The notes beneath the pieces are model-generated. The model had not been told where the DNA came from and ran no database searches. It saw nothing but the letters and a program-made list of their open reading frames with translations. Below are positions 52,890 through 62,134 of a stretch of 64,000 nucleotides of DNA, one piece after another. A program made the position numbers and the translations under genes. This stretch comes from Nitrospira sp. SG-bin2 (GTDB lineage Bacteria > Nitrospirota > Nitrospiria > Nitrospirales > Nitrospiraceae). Numbering within the stretch: position 1 is the stretch's first letter; every line of letters starts with the position of its first letter. The stretch spans positions 62,001 through 126,000 of the forward strand of contig LVWT01000017.1 of the NCBI GenBank assembly GCA_002083405.1, given 5' to 3'.

Positions 52890-55316
52890 ATGTTCGAACG
52901 ATTCACGGACAAAGGTCGAAAGATCATCATCCTCGCGCGCGAGGAAGCCGAGCGGCACCAGAACGATTATCTCGGGACGGAGCACCTCGTCTTGGCGATT
53001 CTCCGTGAGTCTGACGGCATCGCCCTCATGATTTTGAAGAAAATGGGACTTTCAACGGAGCAGATCCGCTTGGAAATCGAGCGTAATCTTCCGGGTGGCG
53101 GAACGACGATGACGTTCGGTGAAATCCCGTTCAGCCCGCGCGTGAAGAAAGTGATTGAATACGGTGTCGAGGAAGCCCGTCTTCTTGGACACAACCATAT
53201 TGGCAGCGAACATCTGCTATTGGGTCTGCTTCGGGAGGAAGAGGGTATCGGCGGGAAGATCTTGCGCAGCTTGGGCGCGAACCTATTGACGGCAAGACAA
53301 TTGACTGTGACCTTTCTGCGAAAGTCTGCTCCGCGCGAGCGCGACCGGAAGAGCAACACGCCCGCATTGGACGAGTTCGGCCGTGACTTGACCCAACTCG
53401 CACAGGAAGGCCAGTTGGACCCGGTGATCGGCAGAGCCGATGAGATTGAGCGCGTGCTTCAGATTCTCAGCCGGAGAAGCAAGAACAATCCTGTTCTTAT
53501 TGGAGAATCCGGTGTCGGGAAAACAGCCATAGTCGAGGGACTCGCGCAACGGATCGTTCAGTCGGAGGTGCCGGATAACCTGTTATCCCGCCGCGTCATC
53601 GCGCTGGACCTCGGTTCGCTTGTGGCAGGCACCAAGTATCGGGGCCAATTCGAGGAACGGCTCAAAGTCGTCATGAAGGAAATCGTGCAGGCGGGCAATA
53701 TCATTATCTTCATCGATGAGTTGCACACGCTGGTCGGTGCCGGGGCTGCAGAAGGCTCCATCGATGCGTCGAACATGCTGAAGCCGGCACTGTCGCGTGG
53801 AGAGATTCAATGCATCGGGGCCACTACGTTGGACGAATACCGGAAGCACATTGAAAAGGACGGCGCGTTAAAACGACGCTTCCAGCCGATTCATGTCCAG
53901 CCTCCCAGCCTCGACGAAACCGTCATGATCATACAGGGGCTGCGGGATCGCTACGAAGAGCATCACGGGGTTGAAATCACGGAAGAGGCCATCGTTGAAG
54001 CCGTTAAGTTGTCGGATCGGTATATCACCGACCGGTTTCTGCCTGACAAAGCGATCGATTTGATCGATGAAACCGGCTCGCGAGCAAAACTCCAGACCTA
54101 TGCGCTTCCGTCGGAGTTGAAGGGGATGGAGCAGGAACTGAAGAAAGTGTCGCGCGAAAAAGAACTGTCGATTTCGATGCAAAACTTCGAAGAGGCGGTG
54201 CGGCATCGCGAAGAAGAAGAACGGCTGCGCAAGCTACTGGACGAATCCAAGCGGGAATGGAAAAAGAGCCAGGAGAAAAACAAACCGGTGATCGGCAAAG
54301 AAGACGTGGCGTATGTAGTCTCCAAGATGACCGGTATTCCGCTCTTCAAACTTGAGGAAGAAGAGTCCAATAAGCTGCTCCGGATGGAAGAGTTCCTGCA
54401 CAAGCGGGTGATCGGCCAGAATGAGGCGATTTCGGCGGTTGCACGAGCCATTCGTCGTTCGCGCGCCGGATTGAAGGAAGCCCGGAAGCCGATTGGCTCC
54501 TTCATTTTCATGGGGCCGACAGGCGTCGGGAAAACGGAACTTGCTAGAACATTGGCAGAGTTCCTTTTTAATAGCGAGGATGCGTTGATCCGTGTCGATA
54601 TGTCCGAGTACCAAGAGAAATTCACCAGTTCAAGGCTCTTCGGCGCGCCTCCGGGCTATGTCGGGTATGAGGAAGGTGGGCAGTTGACCGAGAAAGTTCG
54701 CCGACGGCCCTATTCGGTCGTTCTGTTCGACGAAATTGAAAAGGCGCATCCCGATGTGTTCAACGTGTTGCTTCAAGTCCTGGACGATGGTGTTTTGACA
54801 GACAGCCTGGGCCGAAAGATTGATTTCAAGAATACCGTTGTGATCATGACGTCCAATATCGGCACCAAGAATATCCAGAAGGGTGTCTCCCTTGGCTTCC
54901 AGAGCACTGAGGGGGAGGCTGCGCGCCACAAGAAGGAAGAAGTCATCGGTGAGTTGCGTAAATCCTTCAGCCCGGAATTCTTGAACCGGATCGATGAAGT
55001 CGTCATTTTCCATCAGCTGGAAAAAGAGCAGCTCTACCACATTCTCGATATTCTGATTCGCGAGCTGAACCTTCGTCTGTTGGAGAAGGGGGTCGAAATC
55101 GAAGTGGACGACGCGGTCAAACAGTGGCTTATCAAAGAAGGATATGAACCGTTGTATGGCGCCAGACCGATGCGCAGGGCAATCCAGCGTGCCATCGGAG
55201 ATCCGCTTTCCGATGAGCTCATCCGTGGCCGCTTCAAAGAATGCCGAAAGGTCAAGGTGGTGCTCCGCGACGGCGCACCGGCGTTCATTGAACAGGAGGC
55301 GATGGCCGGAGTATAG
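52890..55316 (+). CDS. clpC: ATP-dependent Clp protease ATPase subunit ClpC
   Basis: An 808-residue Hsp100 with GGAGGAGG before its ATG. N-domain repeats (FTDKGRKIIILAREEA and GVEEARLLGHNHIGSEHLLL) are followed by NBD1 (Walker A GESGVGKTA, K211), the UVR-like middle motif (EEAVRHREEEERLRKLLDESK) and NBD2 (GPTGVGKTELART). The middle domain length fits ClpC rather than ClpB. It unfolds substrates for ClpP. Transcription should stop at the terminator that follows. Confidence 0.95.
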   Translation: MFERFTDKGRKIIILAREEAERHQNDYLGTEHLVLAILRESDGIALMILKKMGLSTEQIRLEIERNLPGGGTTMTFGEIPFSPRVKKVIEYGVEEARLLGHNHIGSEHLLLGLLREEEGIGGKILRSLGANLLTARQLTVTFLRKSAPRERDRKSNTPALDEFGRDLTQLAQEGQLDPVIGRADEIERVLQILSRRSKNNPVLIGESGVGKTAIVEGLAQRIVQSEVPDNLLSRRVIALDLGSLVAGTKYRGQFEERLKVVMKEIVQAGNIIIFIDELHTLVGAGAAEGSIDASNMLKPALSRGEIQCIGATTLDEYRKHIEKDGALKRRFQPIHVQPPSLDETVMIIQGLRDRYEEHHGVEITEEAIVEAVKLSDRYITDRFLPDKAIDLIDETGSRAKLQTYALPSELKGMEQELKKVSREKELSISMQNFEEAVRHREEEERLRKLLDESKREWKKSQEKNKPVIGKEDVAYVVSKMTGIPLFKLEEEESNKLLRMEEFLHKRVIGQNEAISAVARAIRRSRAGLKEARKPIGSFIFMGPTGVGKTELARTLAEFLFNSEDALIRVDMSEYQEKFTSSRLFGAPPGYVGYEEGGQLTEKVRRRPYSVVLFDEIEKAHPDVFNVLLQVLDDGVLTDSLGRKIDFKNTVVIMTSNIGTKNIQKGVSLGFQSTEGEAARHKKEEVIGELRKSFSPEFLNRIDEVVIFHQLEKEQLYHILDILIRELNLRLLEKGVEIEVDDAVKQWLIKEGYEPLYGARPMRRAIQRAIGDPLSDELIRGRFKECRKVKVVLRDGAPAFIEQEAMAGV

Positions 55317-55361
55317 CCCCGCACATGGTCATTACGGCGTCATTTCACGGTACAAATGCCG

Positions 55362-55399
55362 ACGACCCCTGCGGCGGTCAGCCGCAGGGGTCGTGTTAT
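55362..55399 (+). terminator. Rho-independent terminator after clpC
   Basis: ACGACCCCTGCGGC (55362-55375) and GCCGCAGGGGTCGT (55381-55394) form a perfect 14-bp stem with a GGTCA loop, followed by GTTATTT. It separates clpC from the tsaD operon. Confidence 0.88.
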
Positions 55400-55432
55400 T
55401 TCCTCTCCGACTTTGCTCATCCATCGTAGCGT

Positions 55433-56530
55433 ATGTTCCACACTGATCAAGCTGCGTCTCGAGTCGATGCCAGGTGGCAACCACGCCCAATTCTTGGAGT
55501 CGAATCTTCCTGCGATGAGACAGCGGCCGCGGTGATTGACCGCGATGGGTTAGTGCTCTCGAATGTCATATCCTCTCAAACAGCCGTTCATGCGAAATTT
55601 GGTGGTGTGGTGCCTGAACTGGCGGCGCGTGCTCATATCGGGATGATCGATACGGTGGTAGCCGATGCATTGTCACAGGCGCGTCTCACGAAGAAGGATC
55701 TGGGTGCCATTGCTGTCACACGAGGGCCTGGCTTAGCCGGCGCGCTGTTGGTTGGAGTTAACTATGCCAAGGCGATGAGTTATGGACTTGGCATCCCTTT
55801 GGTCGGGGTCAACCATCTGGAAGGTCACATTGCGTCCGCCTGGTTGGCTGATCCGGCATTCCCATTGCCCTGTATCGTGTTGGTCGTTTCTGGCGGGCAC
55901 ACCCATTTATACCGGCGTGAGCCGGATGGAAGCTGTGCGTTGCTTGGCTGTACGAGGGACGATGCTGCCGGAGAGGCATTCGACAAGGGCGCGCAGATGT
56001 TGGGCTTGGAGTTTCCTGGAGGGCCCGCGATCGACCGGCTCGCTCGGCAGGGCAATCGTGAGGCCATCCGCTTCCCACGTTTCCACCGGCGGAAGAGCAG
56101 TTTGGAATTCAGTTTCAGCGGACTCAAAACGTCGTTACTGTACAAACTCCGTGATATGGACGCTGGAGAGCGAGTTCGACAGACTGCTGATTTAGCCGCA
56201 GGTTATCAGGAAGCTATTGTACAGGTGCTAGCGTCAAAAGCCCTTGCTGCTCTTGCTCAAGAGAAATTGTCAGCGCTCGCCGTCGTCGGTGGAGTGTCGG
56301 CTAATTCCCGGCTGCGTGGCCTGCTCCATGAATCGGCTGAACGCAATGGGTTCCGTCTGGCTGTCCCGCCTATGGCGTATTGTACGGATAATGCCGCGAT
56401 GATTGCTTCGGCCGGCCGGCATGTCCTCATGAGTGATCCCGGTTCAATCCGCGAGTTTGATATTCAACCATCCCTTCAGGTCGAGCCCCTCCCAAGACCT
56501 GCTCTGCGCGAGGAGATCACCCATTCCTGA
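55433..56530 (+). CDS. tsaD: tRNA threonylcarbamoyladenosine synthase subunit TsaD
   Basis: A 365-residue protein with the Kae1/Gcp fold: VESSCDETAAAVIDRDG, KFGGVVPELAARAHI, TRGPGLAGALLVGVNYAK. Metal ligands H128 and H132 in VNHLEGH. SGGHTHLY and CTRDDAAGEAFDKGAQMLGL follow. The N-terminus is about 17 residues longer than E. coli TsaD. With TsaB it makes t6A in ANN-decoding tRNAs. It heads a plus-strand operon; the next start codon overlaps its stop. Confidence 0.96.
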   Translation: MFHTDQAASRVDARWQPRPILGVESSCDETAAAVIDRDGLVLSNVISSQTAVHAKFGGVVPELAARAHIGMIDTVVADALSQARLTKKDLGAIAVTRGPGLAGALLVGVNYAKAMSYGLGIPLVGVNHLEGHIASAWLADPAFPLPCIVLVVSGGHTHLYRREPDGSCALLGCTRDDAAGEAFDKGAQMLGLEFPGGPAIDRLARQGNREAIRFPRFHRRKSSLEFSFSGLKTSLLYKLRDMDAGERVRQTADLAAGYQEAIVQVLASKALAALAQEKLSALAVVGGVSANSRLRGLLHESAERNGFRLAVPPMAYCTDNAAMIASAGRHVLMSDPGSIREFDIQPSLQVEPLPRPALREEITHS

Positions 56531-58217
56531 AATCTGCGGCCACGTCACAGGCCTTCGTCCAAGCCAGGTTGCAGCAATTGAGCGATTGTATCGCCGGCGC
56601 GTGCCGCAGGACAAAGTTCTCACACCCGAATTGGCGAAGACGATGTGTCAGCTCACGCTCGATATTCGCCGCCCCCTTGCCGTTCTTGTGACGCGCCGAG
56701 GTCTGATTCAAGAGATTATTGTGGGAACGGATCTGCTGTTATCCCCTATGACGGCGGCAAAGTTTCGCGCAGGCCCACGTTCGTTGCGGGGATTGCGGTT
56801 GATCAGAACACAACTGCACGATCAGCCATTGAGCCAGGAGTCCTTGACGGACTTGGCCTATCTTCGGCTGGATTTGATCGGCACCCTGTCTGTGTCGCCG
56901 GATGGAAATCCTGGCATGCTCTACCTGGCGCATCTTCTCCCGCCGGATAGGACAGGCCGGCTCTGTGAAATCCTCAAGGCCATTCCATTTTTCCAGTGTT
57001 CGCTGCCGTTCGACCGATTTATCGAAGAATTAGAGGCAGAGGTTCAGTCGGCGCGTCGCCATCAGGCGGTCAAGGACGGCGCCGAATCGGCGATCCTCGT
57101 CAGCGCATCTTCGCAGGGACGTGCCGAGCAGGAGGAACGATTGGTTGAGCTGGCCGAGCTTGCCAGTTCAGCCGAGGTGACTGTTATCGATCGGGTTGCG
57201 CAGCGGACGGCAGACGGTCATCAACGGTATTTGTTGGGAAGCGGAAAATTGAAAGATGTGCTCATCCAAACGCTCCATAAAGGGGCCGACATGGTGATTT
57301 TTGATCAGACGCTCTCACCGGCCCAATCACGTGCGATCTCGGAAATGACGGACATCAAGGTGATCGACCGCACCCAGCTCATTCTCGATATTTTTTCCAG
57401 ACGGGCGCATAGCCGCGAAGGAAAGATACAGGTCGAGTTGGCGCAATTGCGGTATTTGCTCCCCAGGCTTTCAGGAAAAGGAGCACAGCTTTCACGGCTT
57501 GGCGGCGGTATTGGGACGAGAGGGCCAGGCGAAACGAAGCTGGAGACCGACCGGCGGCGCATTCGTGACCGCATTACACGTCTCGAGCATGAGATCGAAC
57601 ACTTTGCCCGGCATCAGGACCAGCGCAGGGCCCGACGCGGGCGCCGTGGTTTGCCGGTTGTCTCGCTCGTGGGCTACACCAACGCCGGGAAGTCCACGCT
57701 GTTGAATGTGTTGACCGACAGCCATGTGTCCGCAGAAAGTCGTGTGTTTGAGACCTTGGACACCACCAGCCGCAAGCTCCGTTTCCCCCAGGACCGTGAA
57801 GTTATTATCACCGATACCGTCGGATTTATCCGCGATCTCCCCAAGGAACTGGTGGGAGCCTTTCGTACGACTCTGGAGGAGTTACGTGAGGCTGATCTGC
57901 TGCTGCACATCGTCGATGCCGGCGCGGCTGATATTGATGTGCAAATTACGGCCGTCATTTCCATTTTGCAGGAACTCGATCTGGATGCGATTCCGCGCAT
58001 GCTCGTCTTCAATAAATGTGATCGTTTGCCGGCGCATCACATCGAGCCGCTCTGCCGCAGGTATCACGCGGTCGGGATTTCCGCTCTCCAGCCGGACACG
58101 CTCCGTCCGCTTCTGGCTGAGCTGGACACGCATGTCCAGTCGTTGATGGCAGGGCGTGCGCCGGTTACTGTCCCGCAGGTACAAGACGAGCCGATCGTAC
58201 TTGCATCTCGTCCATAA
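56523..58217 (+). CDS. hflX: Ribosome-associated GTPase HflX (paralogue 2, long form) with probable ATT start
   Basis: A long HflX of about 564 residues. The N-terminal 200 residues carry the long-form extension that begins PEICGHVTGLRPSQVAAIERLYRRR (read in pieces) and contains LAVLVTRRGLIQEIIVG. The HflX N-domain (YLLGSGKLKDVLIQ, TLSPAQSRAISEMTDIKVIDR), the GGGIGTRGPGETKLETDRRR linker and a G domain (GYTNAGKSTLLN, DTVGF, NKCD) follow. The conserved beginning falls at an ATT (56523-56525) with AGGAG seven bases upstream and overlaps the tsaD stop by eight bases; the only conventional start, GTG 56433, would give a 98-base overlap. The second HflX of the window is at 17.4 kb. Confidence 0.9.
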   Translation: MPEICGHVTGLRPSQVAAIERLYRRRVPQDKVLTPELAKTMCQLTLDIRRPLAVLVTRRGLIQEIIVGTDLLLSPMTAAKFRAGPRSLRGLRLIRTQLHDQPLSQESLTDLAYLRLDLIGTLSVSPDGNPGMLYLAHLLPPDRTGRLCEILKAIPFFQCSLPFDRFIEELEAEVQSARRHQAVKDGAESAILVSASSQGRAEQEERLVELAELASSAEVTVIDRVAQRTADGHQRYLLGSGKLKDVLIQTLHKGADMVIFDQTLSPAQSRAISEMTDIKVIDRTQLILDIFSRRAHSREGKIQVELAQLRYLLPRLSGKGAQLSRLGGGIGTRGPGETKLETDRRRIRDRITRLEHEIEHFARHQDQRRARRGRRGLPVVSLVGYTNAGKSTLLNVLTDSHVSAESRVFETLDTTSRKLRFPQDREVIITDTVGFIRDLPKELVGAFRTTLEELREADLLLHIVDAGAADIDVQITAVISILQELDLDAIPRMLVFNKCDRLPAHHIEPLCRRYHAVGISALQPDTLRPLLAELDTHVQSLMAGRAPVTVPQVQDEPIVLASRP

Positions 58218-58242
58218 ACCGCTGCACAATCGTTCCGCCGCA

Positions 58243-58905
58243 ATGACGTCTCGAACATCACGCACCGTACAGGCTGCCGATAGGCCGTCCAGAATCGCGA
58301 AGATTCTGTTCAGCACCATGGCGGATGCCATGATGGAGTTGACGCATCGCTCTCCATGGGAATTGCTTGCTGCGACGATTCTTTCTGCGCAATGCACCGA
58401 CCGGCGGGTGAATCAAGTGACGCCGGCTCTGTTTGCGCGATTTCGGACCCCAATCGAGATCGCACAGGCCAAGCCGGCAGAGCTGGAGGCGCTGATCAAA
58501 CCGACCGGTTTCTATAAGAGCAAAGCCAAACATTTGATCGGATGCGGGAGAATGCTCAGCGAGCGATTTTGTGGCCAGGTCCCGGCGACGATGGAAGAAC
58601 TGACCTCACTGCCCGGAGTCGGGCGCAAAACAGCCAATGTCATGCTGGGCACAGCCTTCAATCAGCCGGCCGTCGTCGTCGATACCCATGTGAAGCGGGT
58701 AGCCAATCGATTGAATCTGACGAAATCCGACGACCCCGAGCGTATCGAGCGGGATCTGCAACAGGCCTTTTCCCGGAACCAGTGGACCGGCTTGGCGCAA
58801 CGTCTCCTGCTCCATGGCCGGTATGTCTGCCTGGCACGTTCCCCGAAATGCGAGAACTGCGTGTTGTATGACGTGTGTCATTGGAAAGGAAAACATCCGC
58901 GATGA
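58243..58905 (+). CDS. nth: Endonuclease III
   Basis: A 220-residue DNA glycosylase/AP lyase from ATG 58243. Helix-hairpin-helix LPGVGRKTANVMLG with the catalytic lysine, catalytic aspartate in VVDTHVKRV, and the [4Fe-4S] motif C-x6-C-x2-C-x5-C (CLARSPKCENC then VLYDVC). It removes oxidised pyrimidines. Its stop overlaps the yicC start (ATGA). The reading frame is open further upstream inside hflX, but those starts lack support. Confidence 0.94.
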   Translation: MTSRTSRTVQAADRPSRIAKILFSTMADAMMELTHRSPWELLAATILSAQCTDRRVNQVTPALFARFRTPIEIAQAKPAELEALIKPTGFYKSKAKHLIGCGRMLSERFCGQVPATMEELTSLPGVGRKTANVMLGTAFNQPAVVVDTHVKRVANRLNLTKSDDPERIERDLQQAFSRNQWTGLAQRLLLHGRYVCLARSPKCENCVLYDVCHWKGKHPR

Positions 58906-59780
58906 TCACAAGCATGACAGGATTCGGCCGGCGGCAGGGCGCCTGGCTCGATGGGACAGTGACTATCGAGGTTCGTTCTGTAAACCATCGGTTTCTGGAA
59001 GCCTCGATCCGTCTGCCGAGGCTGATGGGAAGCCTCGAAGAGTTGTTCAAGAAGGCGGTGCAGGAATATTGCTCCAGGGGACGTGTCGAGATGACGGTAT
59101 CACTGCAAGGCGGGCGGGGCAGCGCACGGTCCCCGCAGCTTGACGCTGCATTGGCGAAACAGTACTATCAAACCCTCCGCACCCTGCAACGGACACTCAA
59201 GCTTAAGGGTTCCATCGACATCGGGATCATGGCGGGCTTTCGCGATATCATCGTCCTTTCTGATCAGCCGGTCGATGATCCGAAGCTCGCGAAACTAGTT
59301 GAAAAACTTGGCCTTCAAGCATTGCGCGATCTTTCCGGGATGCGCAAGAAAGAAGGGGCACACCTCGCCCAGGATCTCCTGAGCCGCCTGAAGACGATCG
59401 GAGCGTTGAAACAGCAGGTTGCGGTACGGGCGCCATTTGTGTCGCAAGAGTCGTTCGTTCGGATGACAGAACGGGTGAAGAAACTATTGAACGGCGAGAT
59501 ACCCGATATCCCCAGACTTCATCAGGAACTGGCCGTCTATGCCGACCGGGGAGACATTACGGAAGAATTGGTCAGATTGGATGCGCATATGGTACAGTTT
59601 CATCAAACAGTGCATAGCGCTCAACCAGCTGGAAAGACACTGGATTTTCTCATCCAGGAAATGGGACGGGAGATTAATACCATTGGATCTAAGGCCAGCG
59701 ATGCTACAATCGCCGCAGCAGTCGTGCAGATGAAGGCCGAACTCGAACGGATCCGAGAACAGGTACAGAACGTGGAATGA
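58902..59780 (+). CDS. yicC: YicC family endoribonuclease-type protein
   Basis: A 292-residue protein from ATG 58902 (overlaps nth). Signature ITSMTGFGRR at the start, then VEVRSVNHRFLE-like (IEVRSVNHRFLEASIRLPR), ITEELVRLDAHMVQF, and C-terminal GKTLDFLIQEMGREINTIGSK and KAELERIREQVQN. The YicC family has been linked to RNA decay; YicC is common next to gmk. Stop overlaps the gmk start (ATGA). Confidence 0.93.
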   Translation: MITSMTGFGRRQGAWLDGTVTIEVRSVNHRFLEASIRLPRLMGSLEELFKKAVQEYCSRGRVEMTVSLQGGRGSARSPQLDAALAKQYYQTLRTLQRTLKLKGSIDIGIMAGFRDIIVLSDQPVDDPKLAKLVEKLGLQALRDLSGMRKKEGAHLAQDLLSRLKTIGALKQQVAVRAPFVSQESFVRMTERVKKLLNGEIPDIPRLHQELAVYADRGDITEELVRLDAHMVQFHQTVHSAQPAGKTLDFLIQEMGREINTIGSKASDATIAAAVVQMKAELERIREQVQNVE

Positions 59781-60481
59781 CTATCGCCAAGTCAGTAACC
59801 GAGCTTTCACCGGACCCTGCAGAGGGGCGTCAGTCGCATGAGCGGAGGGGGATCCTCTTCATCATTTCGGCTCCGTCGGGAGCTGGAAAAACAACTCTCT
59901 GTAAACAGTTGTCTGCCTCTATTCCGGGACTTTGGCATTCCGTGTCCTACACCACCAGAAAACCGCGCACCGGTGAGGAAGGTGGACGCGAGTACTACTT
60001 TGTCGATGAAAATGTGTTTCAAGACATGGTTGCGCGCAATGAGTTCCTGGAGTATGCCCATGTATATGGGAATTGGTATGGTACTCCACGGAAAGCCTTG
60101 ATGGACAAGATGGAACAAGGCATAAACGTCTTGTTGGAAATTGACGTGCAAGGCGCGCTTCAGATTAAGAAGAAGTTTGAGGATGGGGTCTACATTTTTA
60201 TACTGCCACCGTCTCTGGATACGTTGCGGGCACGGCTTCAAGGACGCGCGTCGGACTCACAGGAAGAAATCGTTCGTCGGCTGCAGCGGGTCAAAGAAGA
60301 AGTCTGGAGCTTTCGCGAATACTACTACATCGTCCGTAATGACGACCTTGCGCAGTCGCTTCGCGAGCTGCAAAGTATCTTTCTTGCGGAACGGCTCAAG
60401 ACCAAACGGCTCGACATGAACTGGTTTGAACAGAACTTTATTATCGAGAGAGATACCCAGCAGAGTAATCGGACTACATAA
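59777..60481 (+). CDS. gmk: Guanylate kinase
   Basis: A 234-residue kinase. P-loop APSGAGKTTLCK (about 32-43), GMP-binding SYTTRKPRTGEEGGREYYFV, and lid YAHVYGNWYGTP. Reaction: GMP + ATP to GDP + ADP. It overlaps yicC by four bases and is followed by rpoZ, a common arrangement. Confidence 0.95.
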   Translation: MTIAKSVTELSPDPAEGRQSHERRGILFIISAPSGAGKTTLCKQLSASIPGLWHSVSYTTRKPRTGEEGGREYYFVDENVFQDMVARNEFLEYAHVYGNWYGTPRKALMDKMEQGINVLLEIDVQGALQIKKKFEDGVYIFILPPSLDTLRARLQGRASDSQEEIVRRLQRVKEEVWSFREYYYIVRNDDLAQSLRELQSIFLAERLKTKRLDMNWFEQNFIIERDTQQSNRTT

Positions 60482-60506
60482 CCACCAATAGCAGGAGCGC
60501 ACCATC

Positions 60507-60866
60507 ATGATCGATATGCTGAGTCTATTGCCGCAGTACACGCCGAACGAATTCGATTCCCGTCACCGGCTGGTGATCGTCGCCTCGCAACGGGCCAAAC
60601 ACCTGGCCCAGGGGGCCAAACCGACCGGGCCTTCTCGTTTCACCAAAGAAACGACCGCCGCGCTCGACGAAGTACTGCGCGGAAAGATTCCATATCTGAC
60701 CGGGAAAGAAGCTCGTGATGCGATGAAAGAAGCGAAGCGCGGGAAAGAAGGTGAAACCGAGCGCATGGCGATGATGACGGGAGAGGATGCGAAGGAGATC
60801 AAGAAAGAGCTCAGCGTGTACGTGGACGATACGGCTAAGCCACAAGCGGCTCCAGCCGAAGAATAG
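60507..60866 (+). CDS. rpoZ: RNA polymerase omega subunit
   Basis: A 119-residue protein with AGGAG nearby. Omega features: NEFDSRHRLVIVASQRAKHLAQG followed by a helical VLRGKIPYLTG (pieces). It stabilises the beta-prime subunit. The C-terminus is longer than in E. coli and charged (KEAKRGKEGETERM, ELSVYVDDTAK). Position after gmk supports the call. Confidence 0.9.
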   Translation: MIDMLSLLPQYTPNEFDSRHRLVIVASQRAKHLAQGAKPTGPSRFTKETTAALDEVLRGKIPYLTGKEARDAMKEAKRGKEGETERMAMMTGEDAKEIKKELSVYVDDTAKPQAAPAEE

Positions 60867-60881
60867 TGCGAGGAGAACCTC

Positions 60882-62126
60882 TTGGGTCTGGATCAATCAC
60901 CGGCAATATTGCGGGGGAGGCGCCTGGTGCTGGGCGTCACCGGGAGTATTGCCGCGTATAAGGCGGTGAGTTTGCTGCGGGCACTGAAGTGTCGAGGTGC
61001 ATCTGTTTCCGTAGTGATGACGGAGAGCGCAACTAAGTTCGTGGCACCGCTGACCTTCGAAGTGCTGTCCGGGGAGCAAGTCACGACCGGTCTTTTCGAA
61101 GCCCGTGAAGAGATGCGGCATCTGACAGTCCCTGAAGGCGCCCATGCCGTCATCATTGCGCCGGCGACGGCGAATTTCCTGGCCAAGGCGGCCGTCGGAT
61201 TGGCGGATGATGTCCTTTCGACGATGCTGCTCACGGCCCAGTGCCCGCTGATCATTGCTCCGGCTATGGACGGTGGCATGTGGGAACATCCCACTGTGGT
61301 CGAGCATGTGCGGATGCTTCGCGCTCGTGGTGTCGTGGTGCTTGACCCTGAAGAAGGGCCGCTGGCGTCCGGGCAAGTGGCGCAAGGGAGACTGGCTGCT
61401 GAGCCGAGGATCGTGGAAGCAGTGGAAGCGTTGCTGATTCCGCAGGCCGATTGGTTGGGGCAGCGGGTGTTGGTATCCGCGGGACCCACTCAGGAGGCGA
61501 TTGATCCTGTTCGGTTCATTTCCAATCGTTCGTCGGGCAAGATGGGTTATGCGATTGCAGAAGCGGCTCGTGACCGGGGTGCTGAAGTCGTGCTGGTCAC
61601 CGGGCCGACGGCTCTTGTGCCACCGGCCGGTGTCGAAGTGGTGTGTGTCACATCGGCGCAGGAAATGGCCGACAGTCTCTGTCGTCATTTTGCCTGGGCT
61701 ACGGTGGTGGTGATGGCAGCCGCTGTCGCGGATTTTCGGCCTCGGGAGCAAGCGGTTCAGAAAATGAAGAAGCAAGGCCGAATGTCGTTGACTCTCGACC
61801 TTGAAGTGGCGCCCGATATTCTCGCGATGTTGTCCGCGAAGCGAACCACTCAACTTCTCGTAGGGTTTGCTGCAGAGACTGAGGATGTGGTTTCGCATGC
61901 CATGGCGAAGCTTGTCGGGAAAGGACTTGATGCCATCGTCGCGAACGATGTGACGAAAGAAGGCGGCGGATTCGGCAGCGACGACAATGCCGCCGTCGTT
62001 CTTTCGCGTGGCGGCCGGCGGAAAGAATTCGGGCTCATGTCCAAACGCCGCCTGGCGGACCATATTCTGACTGAAGTGCGGGATTTACCAGTAACATGCC
62101 GCACATCGTCTATAGGGGTGGAGTAG
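60882..62126 (+). CDS. coaBC: Bifunctional CoaBC (phosphopantothenoylcysteine synthetase/decarboxylase)
   Basis: A 414-residue enzyme starting at TTG 60882 with AGGAG upstream. N-terminal CoaC flavoprotein decarboxylase (GVTGSIAAYKAVSLLRALK; APAMDGGMWEHP holds the usual PAMN-like motif with D at the N position) and C-terminal CoaB synthetase (SAGPTQEAIDPVRFISNRSSGKMG and AAVADFRP). It makes 4'-phosphopantetheine for CoA. The PAMD in place of PAMN is worth noting because the family asparagine acts in decarboxylation. Confidence 0.93.
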   Translation: MGLDQSPAILRGRRLVLGVTGSIAAYKAVSLLRALKCRGASVSVVMTESATKFVAPLTFEVLSGEQVTTGLFEAREEMRHLTVPEGAHAVIIAPATANFLAKAAVGLADDVLSTMLLTAQCPLIIAPAMDGGMWEHPTVVEHVRMLRARGVVVLDPEEGPLASGQVAQGRLAAEPRIVEAVEALLIPQADWLGQRVLVSAGPTQEAIDPVRFISNRSSGKMGYAIAEAARDRGAEVVLVTGPTALVPPAGVEVVCVTSAQEMADSLCRHFAWATVVVMAAAVADFRPREQAVQKMKKQGRMSLTLDLEVAPDILAMLSAKRTTQLLVGFAAETEDVVSHAMAKLVGKGLDAIVANDVTKEGGGFGSDDNAAVVLSRGGRRKEFGLMSKRRLADHILTEVRDLPVTCRTSSIGVE

Positions 62127-62134
62127 GATTCACG

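Noticed and set aside
60897..62063. 388-residue minus-strand frame over coaBC
   Set aside because: Antisense to a clear CoaBC with family motifs and no own features.
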